The position numbers were made by a program, and so were the translations under genes. A DNA stretch of 64,000 nucleotides, from contig BEXV01000030.1 of NCBI GenBank assembly GCA_003118195.1, forward strand, positions 120,019 through 184,018. Direction: 5' to 3'. Source of the DNA: Hemicentrotus pulcherrimus. Its lineage: Eukaryota; Echinodermata; Echinoidea; Camarodonta; Strongylocentrotidae. Within the stretch, counting starts at the first letter, position 1, and every line of letters starts with the position of its first letter. The notes beneath the pieces are model-generated. The model was not told where the DNA came from, ran no database searches, and saw only the letters and a list, made by a program, of their open reading frames with translations. Below, one piece after another: positions 49,629 through 62,844 of this stretch.

Positions 49629-50134
49629 ATCAGAACATCCCAGGTAATTCTATTGTATTTCAACAACAATAAATGTAATATTTTGTACATGAATCTTTCT
49701 CTGTCTACATCTAAATTTATAGTACAAATATTTGGAGGCAGTTCACGCATAGTTCACGATGTTCTACCAAACATCATGACAAACCACCGATAGGAATGTC
49801 TGGTTTTTATTGCCCATCAAGATCGACCTAATACATCCGAAGAAAGCCATAGCGATCAAAGTACTTTGAAGATTTCATGGAAAACACTTGNATCAGAACA
49901 TCCCATGTGATTCTATTGTAATTCAGCAACAAAAAATGTAATATTTTGTATATGAATCTTTCTCTGTCTGCATCTAAATTGTTAATACAAATATGGTTCA
50001 TGATGTTCTACCAAACATCATGACAAACCACCAGTAGGAATGTCTGGTTTTTATTGCCCATCAAGATCGACCTAATACATCCGAAGAAAGCCATAGCGAT
50101 CAAAGTACTTTGAAGATTTCATGGAAAACACTTG
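49629..50134. repeat. Tandem near-duplicate split by one N
   Basis: 49629-49890 (262 bases) and 49892-50134 (243 bases) begin with ATCAGAACATCCCA and end with the same GAAAACACTTG. The N at 49891 is exactly at their junction. They differ by scattered substitutions in the first half and one deletion of about 19 bases, and are almost identical in the second half. This pattern is what an unmerged overlap of two contigs from different haplotypes looks like, although a real tandem duplication cannot be excluded. Confidence 0.95.
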
Positions 50135-51956
50135 TCCTTGAACCTCAAGAAAAGTTCTATTCCCTACCCTAGGCAAATTGGCGGTATATTCCATCCGAAA
50201 TATAAACCTAGAAATCTGACTTGTATATATAACCATGATAACTGCAGGTCGTGATGAGCCAAGTATGGGGACGTCATCATCTGACCTTTCTCAATTTAGG
50301 TCGGCAGAGTGTAGATTCGTTTGAAGTGCATGTCCCAATCTGAGTTGGTTCTGAAACAATTGATCACCCTCATCAGTGCACCCTTATTGCTCTCAAACCA
50401 AACCCTCACCGTACTTTTGCCGCCTACCAATTCATCTTGCGCCAATTATGGGGCTCCGCATCCATTACAGTTCTACCCTTTAAACCATCATGGAGCTTTT
50501 TGGATACATTTCTCCTCATGTGGATCATCTATTTCTTCCCTCTTATTTCAACTACTTTGATTTGTAGACTCTAGTGTACACTTTGTATGTAACATAGCTG
50601 CATGAAACTGCCACACCATGCATGCATGCCCAACGTATTGCACAACAATCATTGTTTTTTTGTTCTTATCGTATTTGTTTCACTGATTCTCGCTTTCTTG
50701 CTAGGAACTTTTAATTTCTAATGGAAACTCGTTAAAAAACAAAGTAGCAAGCCTCTTTGTCCATAGGTTTTTGCTGAACAAATATTTTTGTATCGTTTTC
50801 CGCAACCCTATCCTTTTGATTTCTGTCATTTCATCTTGAGTCACCTCCTATCTTTAGCATCAGATGATTGTGCCATTATTTCTTCGTATCAACCCAATAT
50901 ATCTCTCACAACTTATGCTGCGCCATGATTAGCTGTAGTTCAGAGACCTAGCAAGTCTTATCGTTGGTCCATATCTCTGTAATGATTTTGGTTTGGGCAT
51001 CTGGTTGCTGTCAGAATGGTGTAAGATATCAAAGAAACTCCTCGCTCTTCTCAATTTGTCCTTTCACTCCTACAAACACACAAACTGTTCCCTCATGCTC
51101 AGTTTCTCACGTGATACATTGGCAGCTCCTTAAATTTGCTTTTCTGAGAAAGGTTTATAGAAAGAACCTTTAGAGTTTGTCAGAACAGAAATGTATCGGA
51201 CCATACTGATTTCTATATTTAATTATGACTGGTTTTGTAAAAAGAAAATTAATGAGAGTGAAGTGACGCAGGTAGGAGGGAATGCAATTATAAACCCACA
51301 CAACCACTTATGAACAGTTTGTGATATAGAACTGACTTGTGAAGAAATAATACATTTCGTCTAATTGAATCATTTACACATTTTTGTCATTGAATCAAGT
51401 TTAACAAGCTGTCAGACGAACATAGAAAAATCTACTTATTGTTGTTCTTGTTGATTCGGGGATGTTGGATTCTGTAATTAAAGGAGGGGGCGGGGTGCAC
51501 AATGATGAAAATGTCTTGGAATAAAAAAGATTTTATGAAGGGAAAAAGGGCCAGGTTTTATTTGAGGCGTGGGCTGATTGTGCGCCTAGGAAGTCTGCTA
51601 CGAGTGATTATTGAAAGAAATATAGAAAGTAGAGAATGACCTGGAAAGGAAAATTGGGTATTTTGGAATGGAGATATTGTAGAGTGACATCATTCCTTGT
51701 GACTGGTCGGTCACCCACTGTCCTCCCTCATGCTGGGATGAAGCGGCAACAGTAGCGCAATCACTAACTAGCATAACAACCCACCAATTAGGGTATGTCA
51801 GTGGGTGAGAGAGAGAGAAAGAACAGCAGAAAGGACTATAGGGTTTAGATTTTAAGCTCTAGTAAGGAAAGTCATGATTAGGAAGAATAGGAAAAGGAGA
51901 GGGAGAGAAGCCAAATAAATGGAGGATCCGCTGGGTCAGTCTAAGGACAAGCAAAG

Positions 51957-51960
51957 AGAT

Positions 51961-51993
<33 letters not shown>

Positions 51994-52045
51994 GAGACAA
52001 AGAGAGAGAAAGATACAGATACAAAAAGAGATACAGACAGAGACA
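51957..52045. repeat. GACA microsatellite
   Basis: A run of GACA units is followed by imperfect GAGACAGA and GATACAGA units. The Arg/Asp/Thr and Ser/Val/Cys/Leu repeats in frames on both strands (51919-52107 and 51859-52146) derive from it. Confidence 0.95.
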
Positions 52046-53149
52046 GAGAGACAGAGAGTAAATATCAAGGCTTCCAGTGTGGAAATAACTACAGGAATGT
52101 TCTCTAAGAATTGATGAATAGCTGAAGTAAGAGAGATTTTACCCATACCACATTACAAACAGAATATTATCACAAAAAGGGGGAAAAAAGCAAGAACTTT
52201 GATCAAATGTGCTGGTTTTACAGTTGTACTTTTCCTGTTGACAGTTCGGTAATGATACCATGTCCACATCTTCAGTGGATCATTCCTCAATGAATGTTAG
52301 AGTTTATTTTTAGCTTTGACCCCCTCCTTAGAGAGTTGAAACAGGTATGAAGGAGATACCATAGTGTCCTCCAATTCCATGTAGTCCCACATATTCACTT
52401 GTATTGAGGTGTGAAAAAAGTGGGAGCTCCTGGCTGATAAAAAATGCTAGTGGAATACATACGGGCTCATTATATTTCAGCATGCTGATATGTCATGGTC
52501 CCTTAGGAATGAAATTAAGCATGTCTATAGCACAGAGGAAGAAACTGTTTAGATATTGCCCTTTGCGGTAAAAAAAAATCATGACCAGAATGATTTGAAT
52601 TTCAAATTGTATGCACGTCCACTATGATAGATGAATGTTAGATTGCCCTCTGACAGTACATTATATGCCCCTGTGCACGTAGCATTTTATTCAAGTCAAA
52701 TTGGATGTCGGTTTGGGAATTAGATACCTGGGAATTGATGAAGAAGCAGTATGGTCAGTAATTAAATACAAAAGGTCAATGTTAAAATTATTGGTTTTAT
52801 TTTTATTCATCCAAAAATATGGGATATAATTGGACCAACTTGATTTATGTGCTTATATTGACTTGCAAAATCTCAACTGCCATTGCAAAGAAGGGAGCTG
52901 TAAAACCTTTGAAGATGGTTGAGAAATGCAAAATGACTTTAGAAATTGTGATTTGTTTTTTTGTCCTATTAAGCCTGTTATAGAATCACATCAAGTCATA
53001 TTAGTAAATTATCAAAAGGTAGTAATGCTTTCTCATCAATTTTTTTGTGAAGTAAAGGCTTTAGTGTCTTCCTTTTCAACAAGATAAATTGCATGCAGTT
53101 TGATTGATAACCGGCAGACATTATTCAATTGTCCAGTAGCAAGCCTTTG

Positions 53150-53520
53150 TTAGCTAAATAATATGATTTGATTGAAATAACAACCTGCGCCAACGTACTA
53201 CATAATTGACGACAACCTGTATTATTTGCTAATTAGTTCCATTCTTCCAGGCTCTCTGATGGATGAGAGCAAATTTACTTTGGGTATGAAGGAGAACGAG
53301 AGAAAGCTTTTAACACATTACACCTTGGTGCTAATGAATCACGGCACTCGCGTATCTTGATGATACCCCCAGCAGAGTCCAGCGACAGATGATCGTGCAA
53401 TTAACACTTCTCTAGAGATCCGACGCATTGAAATTAAACTCAAATCAGTCCTGAAATTTTAATTGAGTCTAATGACTGTAAATGACATGTAATATATACC
53501 TGAGGTCCCTTCGTCTAGTC
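53150..53520. promoter_or_regulatory. Candidate homeodomain-rich regulatory region
   Basis: The words TAATTGAC, CTAATTAG, GCTAATGAATC, CAATTAAC and TTTTAATTGAG occur within 300 bases, together with a GC-richer core (CACGGCACTCGCG...). TAAT cores are frequent in any AT-rich DNA, so the density is suggestive only. Confidence 0.18.
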
Positions 53521-54120
53521 ACTTTGTTGACTAGCTAGCTGATTTTGTCCGCGTGGTCGGAATGCGCTGTCACAGCGGATGTTATTGCAGCGAGAGCTAT
53601 GATGGAGTATGAATGTTTGCGCAAAAGATTACAATTTATGATCAAATGAACCAGTGGAATGTTCACATTGAAATGCTTTATATAGGTAAGCTGGATATTA
53701 GATTCAGGAAATGCAAGTCGTGGGAGGGCATAAGAGAAAGAATTTTCTAATGAAATGAAATGAAATCTTACCATACTTTGTGGGCAGGAGAGTTTTATGT
53801 AGGGTAAATAAATGTTGGCTTTGATAATGGTGTATGGGCTGAACATGGTAGAAAATATTACACACCCTAGGATCAATACTCACTCTCTGTAAAAGGGATG
53901 GAGAGGCCAAGATTCTTTCCATTTCTTTTATTCATTTGTCCTTAAGTGGACGTGACCATTTTGTCTCCAAATTCATTCATGGTGGTATAGCCCTAGAGCT
54001 TACTCGAGGTGTTCAGTGTGTACTGTTCCTTTTGTCTTGACCCTCGACATCATTCAATTGATTGATAATGCTACTGTAGTTCTTGTCCCAGTGAGAATTT
54101 TGTTGGTTTTGGATGCTTAA

Positions 54121-54168
54121 TTGACAGGTGAATATTTTGCAACAATAAGCCTTATTCACCTGTCTATC
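54121..54168. repeat. Short inverted repeat with paired E-boxes
   Basis: GACAGGTGAATA (54123-54134) and TATTCACCTGTC (54153-54164) are exact inverses 18 bases apart, with TTGA/TCAA just outside. Each arm contains a CAGGTG/CACCTG E-box (the Snail/Zeb type) overlapped by TGACAG, a MEIS/TGIF word. It could be a symmetric protein-binding site or a small hairpin. Confidence 0.6.
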
Positions 54169-54707
54169 AATCGGAAATGGAAACCTTTATTTTGAAGGGA
54201 AGATGTTGATTGCATGGATTCAGGAAATGTTTGAATATTAATTTATATGCTTTCAGGTCCCTAATTCCAAGTAAGAAAATTGATTATATTAAAATCATAA
54301 GAAAGAATAGTAACAGAAATGAGTTCTTTTGTCCGTAATATTATGGCCTAAGCTCTAATAGGTCAGATGACACCTTATTTCCCATCTTCTGAAGATAACA
54401 GGACATACCCCGCTAGCTTCCTTAACAAGCTAAGCCCTGCTGGTCATCCTTTCTTATCGTCCAGACCGGGGTTCTTTCTTTCATCGGGCTTCCTCCCCAT
54501 CCCCTATGTAAATCCAGTGTTTAGGGCAGTTTGTGAGCAGTGAATTCAATCAGTCTACGATGATAAGATAGGGCCTAATTGGGTCATTTTCCTTCTGCTG
54601 ACAGGTGATTAGTCCATCAGGGAGACCGGTCACAGACAAAATGGAGTCAGGATTACAAGTGGGATGAAATGAAAAATGACAAAATGGATATGTGGAAGGG
54701 AGGGAGA

Positions 54708-54747
54708 GGGGGGGGGGGGGGGNNNNNNNNNGGGGGGGGGGGGGGGG
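54708..54747. other. Poly-G run broken by a 9-base gap
   Basis: Fifteen G, nine N (54723-54731), then sixteen G. As at 36472, the gap is internal to a homopolymer. Proline-rich frames crossing it on the minus strand are artefacts. Confidence 0.95.
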
Positions 54748-57711
54748 TAGGGTATGGAATAGGTCATCAAGATTTGATTGCAGTATACCTTGGGGACAGG
54801 ACCTTCTGTCATCCTGGCTACTGAATAGAAAGAAATATGGTGTGTATTTGTTGCTGATGGTGTCATATTTATTGTTCTTCGCTTGTAATTGCAAATGAAT
54901 ATTGTTAATGAAGTGTCAATGGCAGATTTAAGATGGATTAAAAATGTGTCAGCAGCATGATTCAAACCAGCAAAGTATGTAAAAAGAAAATTGTGATTTT
55001 TGTTCTCACTTCAAGTGGAGGGGGTAACTTCTTGGTAAGGACTTTCTGCAAGCAGAGGCATGCATATATTGACATCTTTGCCTTTCTTTATACATTTGAT
55101 CAGAGCTGTATTCATATGAGCTCCTGTCATTATGTTACTTATACAAGTTGCTTTGCTTGAATGTATCTGTCCACTTCACATCAGTTAGTACCTATTGTCC
55201 AGAATAATTTATGAACATTGACAAGCCTTTCAACCTTTGTCAATGAACATTGGTTTTCCTTCAAACCTTTCATATCTTATGGAATGAAGTTGGATGAACC
55301 CAACATGTCAATTGTTTCTGCCTCACGATCAACAGTTTACAAATTTCTTTTATAAGATTTACATATAAAGAAGATAGTTCCCACTGCTCCCTTCTGCTTG
55401 GTGCAAGAATACATTTTTTCAGTGATCAAATCAAAATACATATAATTTTTTTTTAAAACCATAGCTCTTTTTCAATTTACCAGAGCACTTTTGGAGCATT
55501 TGAGAGCTAAATGGCTCGCCTGTCCCATGCATTCTTTTCTGCTGTTTGGTATGAATAAACTTTCGACAGTGGAAACGATCCTTGAATGTGAAAATTTGCA
55601 AAGCAACCAAGTGGATGTTTTGCTCAATCGTGCTGTGGTTTGTGACACCTTAGCAGAAAAGACATGCACTTTCCGCAGAGGGCACATTTTCTTTGCGCTT
55701 CAGCTGTAAGAAACATGAAGTAGTGGGGCGTGAAAAACGCGGGGAACCTTGCCACAACGATTGATTGTGAGCTCATGTGAACACTATGTAGAATTCATGA
55801 CGGACGGTTCTTTCCTTTCTACCCCAGCACCCAAAAGGCAAATTGCTCATACGTCTTTTCCCTCTCTGATTCCTCTTTTTTTTGTGAGGTGGTAATATTT
55901 CTATGAATTTATGCAATTGACATACATTAAACTAAAAAAAATTGTTCTCACTTCGCAACGTATTGGGAAAGTAGCAATGTATTTTCACCAAAATAATGAC
56001 ATCATGAAAATGAAATGAATATGAAAATTAAGTGATTTATTAGAAGCAATATGTTGAATAGCTGACAGATTAATAGAATTATTACAAATCAATGAAGGTA
56101 TTATTGCTATTATTACTTAAATGCCACAGAAATCAAATTAAATCACACATACTTATGAGCAATATGCAACAAAAGTAAACGTACGACTGCCTGCATGTAC
56201 ATTCCAGCTGTAAACTCATTATGGCAAACATTGCTACCTATATTTTGTGGCGTTATAGAGAGGCAGATGTGGCATAATTTTTTCCGAAGGTCAATTCCTT
56301 TCTTCATGTGATCAGGAAATGGCAGCTAACTTATCCTTGGGGGATGTACAATAGCATTCTCATACACACTCTATTTAGTGGCATTGTGCTTCGTTAACAG
56401 GGTGAAAATGGGCAAGTTAGCCATTGGAAGATGAGATATTGACAAAAAAATGAAAAATAACTGTAGATATTGAGAAGGGAGTGAATGGCATGTTGTTTTG
56501 TGAAATTCCTAGTATTCATTTTGATGAATATAGACTGACACCACATAAATCATGTCGGTATACAAAATCTCAACTGTAAGTCCTGAAAATATACACCCTA
56601 AAGAAACGCTTGTGTTAGAATGAAAATGGATTGCTAGAGGTTTAATTCATCTGCTTGTCAGCTATTTATCAAAGCTTTTAAAAGTGATTATTAAAAGCAG
56701 GAACGAGATAGAAATATTTATTTAAAAAAATGTATTCTTTGCTGTAAGATATGGCACTTAGATATTTCCAGAATTTGGTTAAAGTCTTGTCCTTTCTAGA
56801 AAAAAAAAACATTGTGTAAAGATCATGCCCACAAATTACAATAAACATTTCTCTGAATAGGTGTTTGTACATGTGGTTTTCACTTTATCTTTAATAATCT
56901 GAAGAGCATCATTCTCTTTTCAAGAATAACATGAGTCATACAGTTGAATTGTATAGCTGTTATGAAATGCCATTTAAAGTGCTCAACTAAAAAAAGAATT
57001 CTTAAAAAAAAAGATTATTCACATTCTTCACTTTATCATTCTATTTCTATAGCTAGAGCCGCTTATGTTCCTTTTCAGCTTTGCAATTTGTAAGCTGTCA
57101 ACCCAACATGATCAACAGCATCATCATGTAATGAAGTTCTCCTAATCCTCAGCTCAGACTAAATTGTGTTTTTCTTTGGCTTGTGGGGGAGACATTTATG
57201 AAAATGATACTAACCCCCTGACCCGAAAAGTGCTACAGTCTCTGGTCTAGCTTAATGAAGGGATGTTTGCCTTTTACCTTGATACAATGGTCACCATTCT
57301 TCCATTTCTGGTCAACTGCACTTACATTTCCGCATGTACAATCAACCCCCAGATCAATATTTCATTTTTTGTATGTCTTTTGAATATTTGTTGTGTATTA
57401 CATTGAAGTTTTTTTCATTCATTTTGATTAAATATGCTGTTAAGTGCCAGCCATTTATTTTCCATGTCTTTTTTCCTTCTTCATCTGTTATCATTTGATT
57501 TTTGACAAGTATTTTAGGTTACAAAAGGCGGCATTGGTATACTAGCAATAACCGTCACATCTCGTTTGTGTTTGTCGTGTTGATTAATGTATGAAGCTGG
57601 ATGGTAATTTGCTAGAAGATATAATTTGTTGAAAATGTAAATATTGAATACAAGGTAATCAACAACTTAGATAACATTTTGAATAGCTACTGGTTGGTGA
57701 CATATCTTCCC

Positions 57712-57716
<5 letters not shown>

Positions 57717-57768
<52 letters not shown>
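57717..57768. repeat. CT microsatellite
   Basis: About 26 uninterrupted CT units. The Arg-Glu run in the antisense frame 57667-57891 is its translation. Confidence 0.95.
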
Positions 57769-57772
<4 letters not shown>

Positions 57773-60480
57773 CCCCTCTTTCTTTCCGGCCCTCTGTGAT
57801 GTTTACTTCCATTCATTTTCTCAGTTCGTAAAGAGCTGTCACCCTCATTGTCAGTTATCATTTGTAACCAATTGTAAAGGTTTAGATTCAAAAGAATATA
57901 GAATCAAATGGAAAATCATGTCAGGTGTACAAACACTCAACAAATGGCTATTTGAGGGGGTGGAATGACTTTTAAAATCAAATAAGATATCAAAATGCAT
58001 TTGAGATGGTGATATATCTGACAATATATCCCATTTTCTTGTTGCTTGTATCATATGATCTAGTACACCCTACTTCATATACTTAATGCTTATAGGATGC
58101 ATTTCATATGGGGGAAAAAAAGAGTGGATTTGGCAGGGAAACAATCTGCATAATTTTGAAGCTGTCAGTCATAGGGATACTCAAGTAGTTTGCCCATTTC
58201 TCCTTCCTATTTCAACGTACTCTACTCCTCTGGGGACCTGCGGCATCATGGCGGAAAATGAGTTATGTTCACACAATCACAAAACATTAAAGGAATAATA
58301 TTTTATTGAGCTTTTTTGATTCAGACACCAGGGTCTAGTCGTATGGGTGTGTTTCTCATTTAAATAACAAATCAATTTGTACTTCATTATTGAAAAATCT
58401 AATAATTCATTAATGAAATATCTAGTATCTCATTATTTTCTTTTTTGATGTGAAATCAAGAAAAGTCAGATTTATGACCCGATTATTAACATGGTTCTGA
58501 TTTATAGGTCTCCATACAGAACATTGACGGTTCTAGTCAAAATATGGAGATAAAGAAAATAGTCCATGTCAGTGCCATTTGCACCACATCATCAGCAATA
58601 TTGAAGAATGATTTAAGAATATTCTAAAACCCTTAAATCATATTTTATTCCATATAGAGGGATTTGATGTCGATCATATCCTTATAATCTATTAATCTGA
58701 CCAAAGGAAAGTGAACAGAAGACCATTCTGATATTGGATTATTGAGTAGAGACAGATGTCTGGTGACTAGAGCATCCATGATGTGTGTAAACACTCTAAT
58801 AAATCTTGAAGATTCAGGGTGCTTCATCTCCTAGAGGATTCATTGATGCACCATCATGATCATGGAATTTAAGAGGAGATGAACGGAGATTAGGCCTGAA
58901 ATCAGTTATTACAAATTATTCAGAGCACCAGCACATTCTGCAGATATCAGTCAATGAATGGCAAGAATCCGTTTAGTGTTAGTATTATTTTTGGAAACTG
59001 TATTTTAATCCTCTTTAAAGATGAATTTTACATCATAAGTGCTCATATTTATTTTTTGAAATTGAAAAGGCCCACTGCAGGTTATGATATATCTCTTATT
59101 TATGTTCTAGAGGAATACTGTATATATAGATATCCCTTTAATGAAGATAACACTTAATGTATAGACTACCGTAGTTGTTATTGCTATTCAAATTATTTCA
59201 ATTCTCTCTCTTTTACACAAACACACCAGCTGAACACACACTAGAATAAAAGAGAAAAAAGAGTTTAAATGTGAAATACAAATATTGAGGTTAAAAAGAA
59301 AAATTCAGCACATCCACACATCCATCCTGTGAACAAAACATGTGTTCATGCATGTAGTAGAAACACATATTTACTTATTCACAATCATTTTCATATTACA
59401 CTGCTTGCCTAGCTTCCCTCCCATGTACACATCAGCGATTATTCACCTGCGCGCAAAATTTGATTTGTATCCACTAACTCGGGAGCTCTCAGAGCATCGC
59501 ACACAGGGGGGTTCCTGGGATACGAAGTGCTGTATCGATGGAATTACAGCTTGATTGTGTTATCATTGCTGTATGATATGACATTTAATCAAATAAGCGC
59601 AACCTTTATTCTCTCTTTTCTATTGTTGTGCTAAGAGTAGTAACTGAGAGGGCAGAATGCAAGGGGAAGAAGCTTCTTTTATCATGACTATAATGTGATA
59701 CCCCCGCTGTGCTAAAATTGTTAATTCTACGGAAGCCATATTTGTGTGTCGTGTCATACCTTCCAGATAGCCGCATTGCAGTGTCATAGAATGATTTGAG
59801 TTTATTCATACCTTTTAAGTCAACATATCACTTATCAAAGAAATTTTAATGCACTTGAAAAGAGTTTTCACACCCAATCACCCTGAAGTCATGTGGCAAA
59901 AAGTTACGCATTTATTTACGCTGGTGCACAATTCTTCAGTCCTATAGACTTTGCATTTTAGTTGGCTGTTCGAGCAGATTCATATATTTGATCATGAATA
60001 CTTTGGACGGGATTTCAATCATAAAACCCTTAAGCAGCAGTGCCACTGGGCCTATGAAGAGTATAATGAAACTGATTGTGTATAGGCTACATGATGAAAT
60101 ATATGGCATCAAAGCTGCTTCTGTGTTTTGTAGAGTTTACAAAGATGGTGATGATTTTGATGTGGGTGTTGATGATAGGGGTAATAATGGTGATGATTAT
60201 AACGATCTTGAGGATTCCAGATGAATGAAAACTTCTTTGATAATTAGTTTGATGATTGAAGTGTAATGAGCGCTATAAACTTCGCCCATTCTCTTTCCAA
60301 TAAGGCCCCTGATTGGACGAAGATGTCAGGTGACGAAAGAAGGTTGTGATCCGTAACAGACAACTCTCCTTGACTTTCTGTCTCTCATGATGGGGCATCC
60401 ATTACTATATTAGTCATCATCTACCCATTTTGTTCTATCATCAATCACCCTCATCCGGACCATCAGGAGGACAAGCCTAA

Positions 60481-60820
60481 GACAAATTTACAGAGCAAGA
60501 TGGTTGTATGCTGGTGTGTTAGTGAGACCAGGAGGAGGAGGATGGAAGATGAGATGATGAAGAGATGAGAATGAGAGAAGGATGAGGAGGAGATAGACCA
60601 AGGAAAGAGGTTATGGGAGAAACCAGCAGAGGGTGTAGAGTACAACAGAGACACATTTATAGAGCAAGATAGTTTTAAGCTGGTATGTTATTGGGATGTA
60701 GAAAAGGGGAAGGAGGATAAGCTATAGAAGAATGATGAGAGGAGATAAGAAGAGAGACCATGAGAGGATGAAGAGTGCAAACTCAAGGCAAGGAGAGAAA
60801 CGAATACAATGATGGAAAGA
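60481..60820. repeat. Old diverged tandem duplication, about 170 bp period
   Basis: The words at 60481 (GACAAATTTACAGAGCAAGA then TGGTTG..GCTGGT) recur at about 60650 (GACACATTTATAGAGCAAGA then TAGTTT..GCTGGT). In both copies a purine-rich GAGGA/GATGA tract follows. Numerous substitutions separate the copies. Confidence 0.75.
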
Positions 60821-60918
60821 ATCAGAAAAGTAGTGTAGACAGACATTCTAGAGAGTTAAATGTCGAAAAATGAATGACTGCAATGATGGACCCGCTTAAA
60901 AAATTCATAGAATTGTTT

Positions 60919-60970
60919 GTGCTAATAGCCATAAGAGCATGAGCAGGACATGCCCTTCTGGTAATCATGT
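60919..60970. repeat. Palindromic element, copy K (short)
   Basis: The left arm TGCTAATAGCCATAAGAGCA and the right arm ATGCCCTTCTGGTAATCATG (about 60950-60969) are inverted relative to each other with a spacer of only about 10 bases. One arm core is degenerate (CCATAAGAGCAT). Confidence 0.55.
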
Positions 60971-62813
60971 GATGTGCAAGAGGTATAGGTGATAATAGGA
61001 AGAGAAGGTTTTGTGGATGAAAGAACCAAAGAGAATGAATCATTTTATAAGTACTTATATTTGAATCATGACCATTACTGCCCAGACAGATATCTGAATC
61101 CTCTCTACATGTTTTCATTCATGAGAACACGGGGCTCATTTGTGAATAAAGCCTGCTACATACTTGAGTTGTCATGTCGATACATCATCTATTGTGTGTC
61201 ATTATTGACCTAGTGACAACACCCTGCTCTTCAGCTGTGCATGTTCTATGGCAATTAGGTGATGCGATCCATTTGGCCTTCTGCTCCTAATTGCCCCCTT
61301 TTTCTCCTTTTTTATTCTCCCCCTCTCCCCTTGTTTCATTTCTTTGTTATCCTTTTACATTACATTACAATCTTTTCCCTGTCTTATTTATTAATTCATA
61401 ATTTAGCTGTTTTAACTTTGTGTGTCTTTATTCATCTCCATCTTTCTCCATTCCATTTTCATCTTTTCCTCCATCTCTCTCTGTCTTTCTCTCTTCACAT
61501 TGTTCTTGTAATGATTGTATGATCTCCTTATCTTTAATCCTATCATGCTATCACTTTCTCCCTTACTCTCTATCACAATCTTCCTCTGTTTTGCCCATTC
61601 CCATGTTCATTCTCCATGACATCCAATTCAATCTGGGCGGTTCTCTGAAGCAAGAAATCAAGGATAGTTCCAGTCTGTCATTACAACTAGATTGATCGCT
61701 GTACTTATCCGGCTTTTTGTGGTGATATTACGATTCGCAGTGTTTACAGAGTAAATTCCAGGGAAGTCCCTTGGTTGGCAGAGATGAGCGTTTGTAGTTT
61801 GCGCTTGCTTTGCATCAAGCTTATTTTTTTATTTACTCGATGTCATTGACATGCACTGCTTGTGCCTAGTGCACTGTTAAGAATTATGTAAATTAGTTGG
61901 TCTGCTTTCCATTTTGAAAAGGCTTCATTAATAGCATTCATTCATGTTTGTTTAGTAAAATGATGTGAATATGAAAGCTTATCAACCAAACAATTTATGC
62001 TACTGTTGTTCAAGTTATTTGTAAGACTTGGGCATGAAATTGCTATTTGTTAACTAGATCTCAGACAATAATTTCTGCTCCGTCTAGACAACTTATTGTC
62101 TCATAGGGAACTGTACTTGTTTGGATGATAAATAAAGCTATCATAAGAAGAAATCCATTACTGAAAAATGGGCTATTTTCTGGAAAGATTAACAAAAAAT
62201 AGTCTGCTGTTATTAAAATATGAACTTTCACAGGCATTTCCTTTTTTGGGGTGAGGGGAGGAGCTCCAGTAAACATTTTATTTCTTATCAGGCTCGTTTC
62301 ATTTTCAGTTGTCTCTGTTTTTAAGTTTGTGTCTTCTGTATAGGTCGTTCGGGTATAAAACAAGTTATTTCCTTTGTAGAAATAATAGTTTCTTCATAGA
62401 TTTGCTTTAGGATGTTCAAAAGAATCTGCGGGATTCACGGTTTTACAATTTCAGAGAAGGAACCATAAAACTTCCGCTCCTTATATGGGGGTTATACTGA
62501 GGGTACAAAAACAAAAAGTTTGTGGCTCAGTCCACATCATTATTCAGGTGGGACATGTTTCTCTCTGCACCTCGGTAATTTCAGAGGAAATATTTTGGAG
62601 TGTTCATTGCTAAGAAAACAAAGGTGTTAAATCACTGTTGATTCTACCAAGTCTCCCAGAACCAAACTTTCTCCTTTTTTTTCTCCAAAGTCCACCATCC
62701 CCCTCAAAACGAATTTACCAGGTTCAAGCAACATCCCGGCATTGTCTATACGAGGTCAAGAACAAAGGGGGCCACACGTATTGCCGCCTCTTTATGCCCA
62801 TCAATGCCCGCTC

Positions 62814-62844
<31 letters not shown>

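Larger units (their letters stand above)
50135..54120. other. Non-coding block
   Basis: No gene is recognised. A GACA array lies at 51957-52045. A stretch at about 53150-53520 carries many TAAT-type homeodomain-like words and is listed separately. The rest is unique AT-rich DNA. Confidence 0.5.
54169..60480. other. Non-coding block
   Basis: No gene is recognised. It holds a poly-G gap at 54708-54747 and a CT array at 57717-57768. At 55472-55709 two frames are open on opposite strands but neither is recognised. Most of the remainder is unique and strongly AT-rich. Confidence 0.5.

Noticed and set aside
55472..55709. Open frames on both strands over about 220 bases
   Set aside because: Neither shows a recognisable domain. 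Codon use and splice sites give no preference for either strand.
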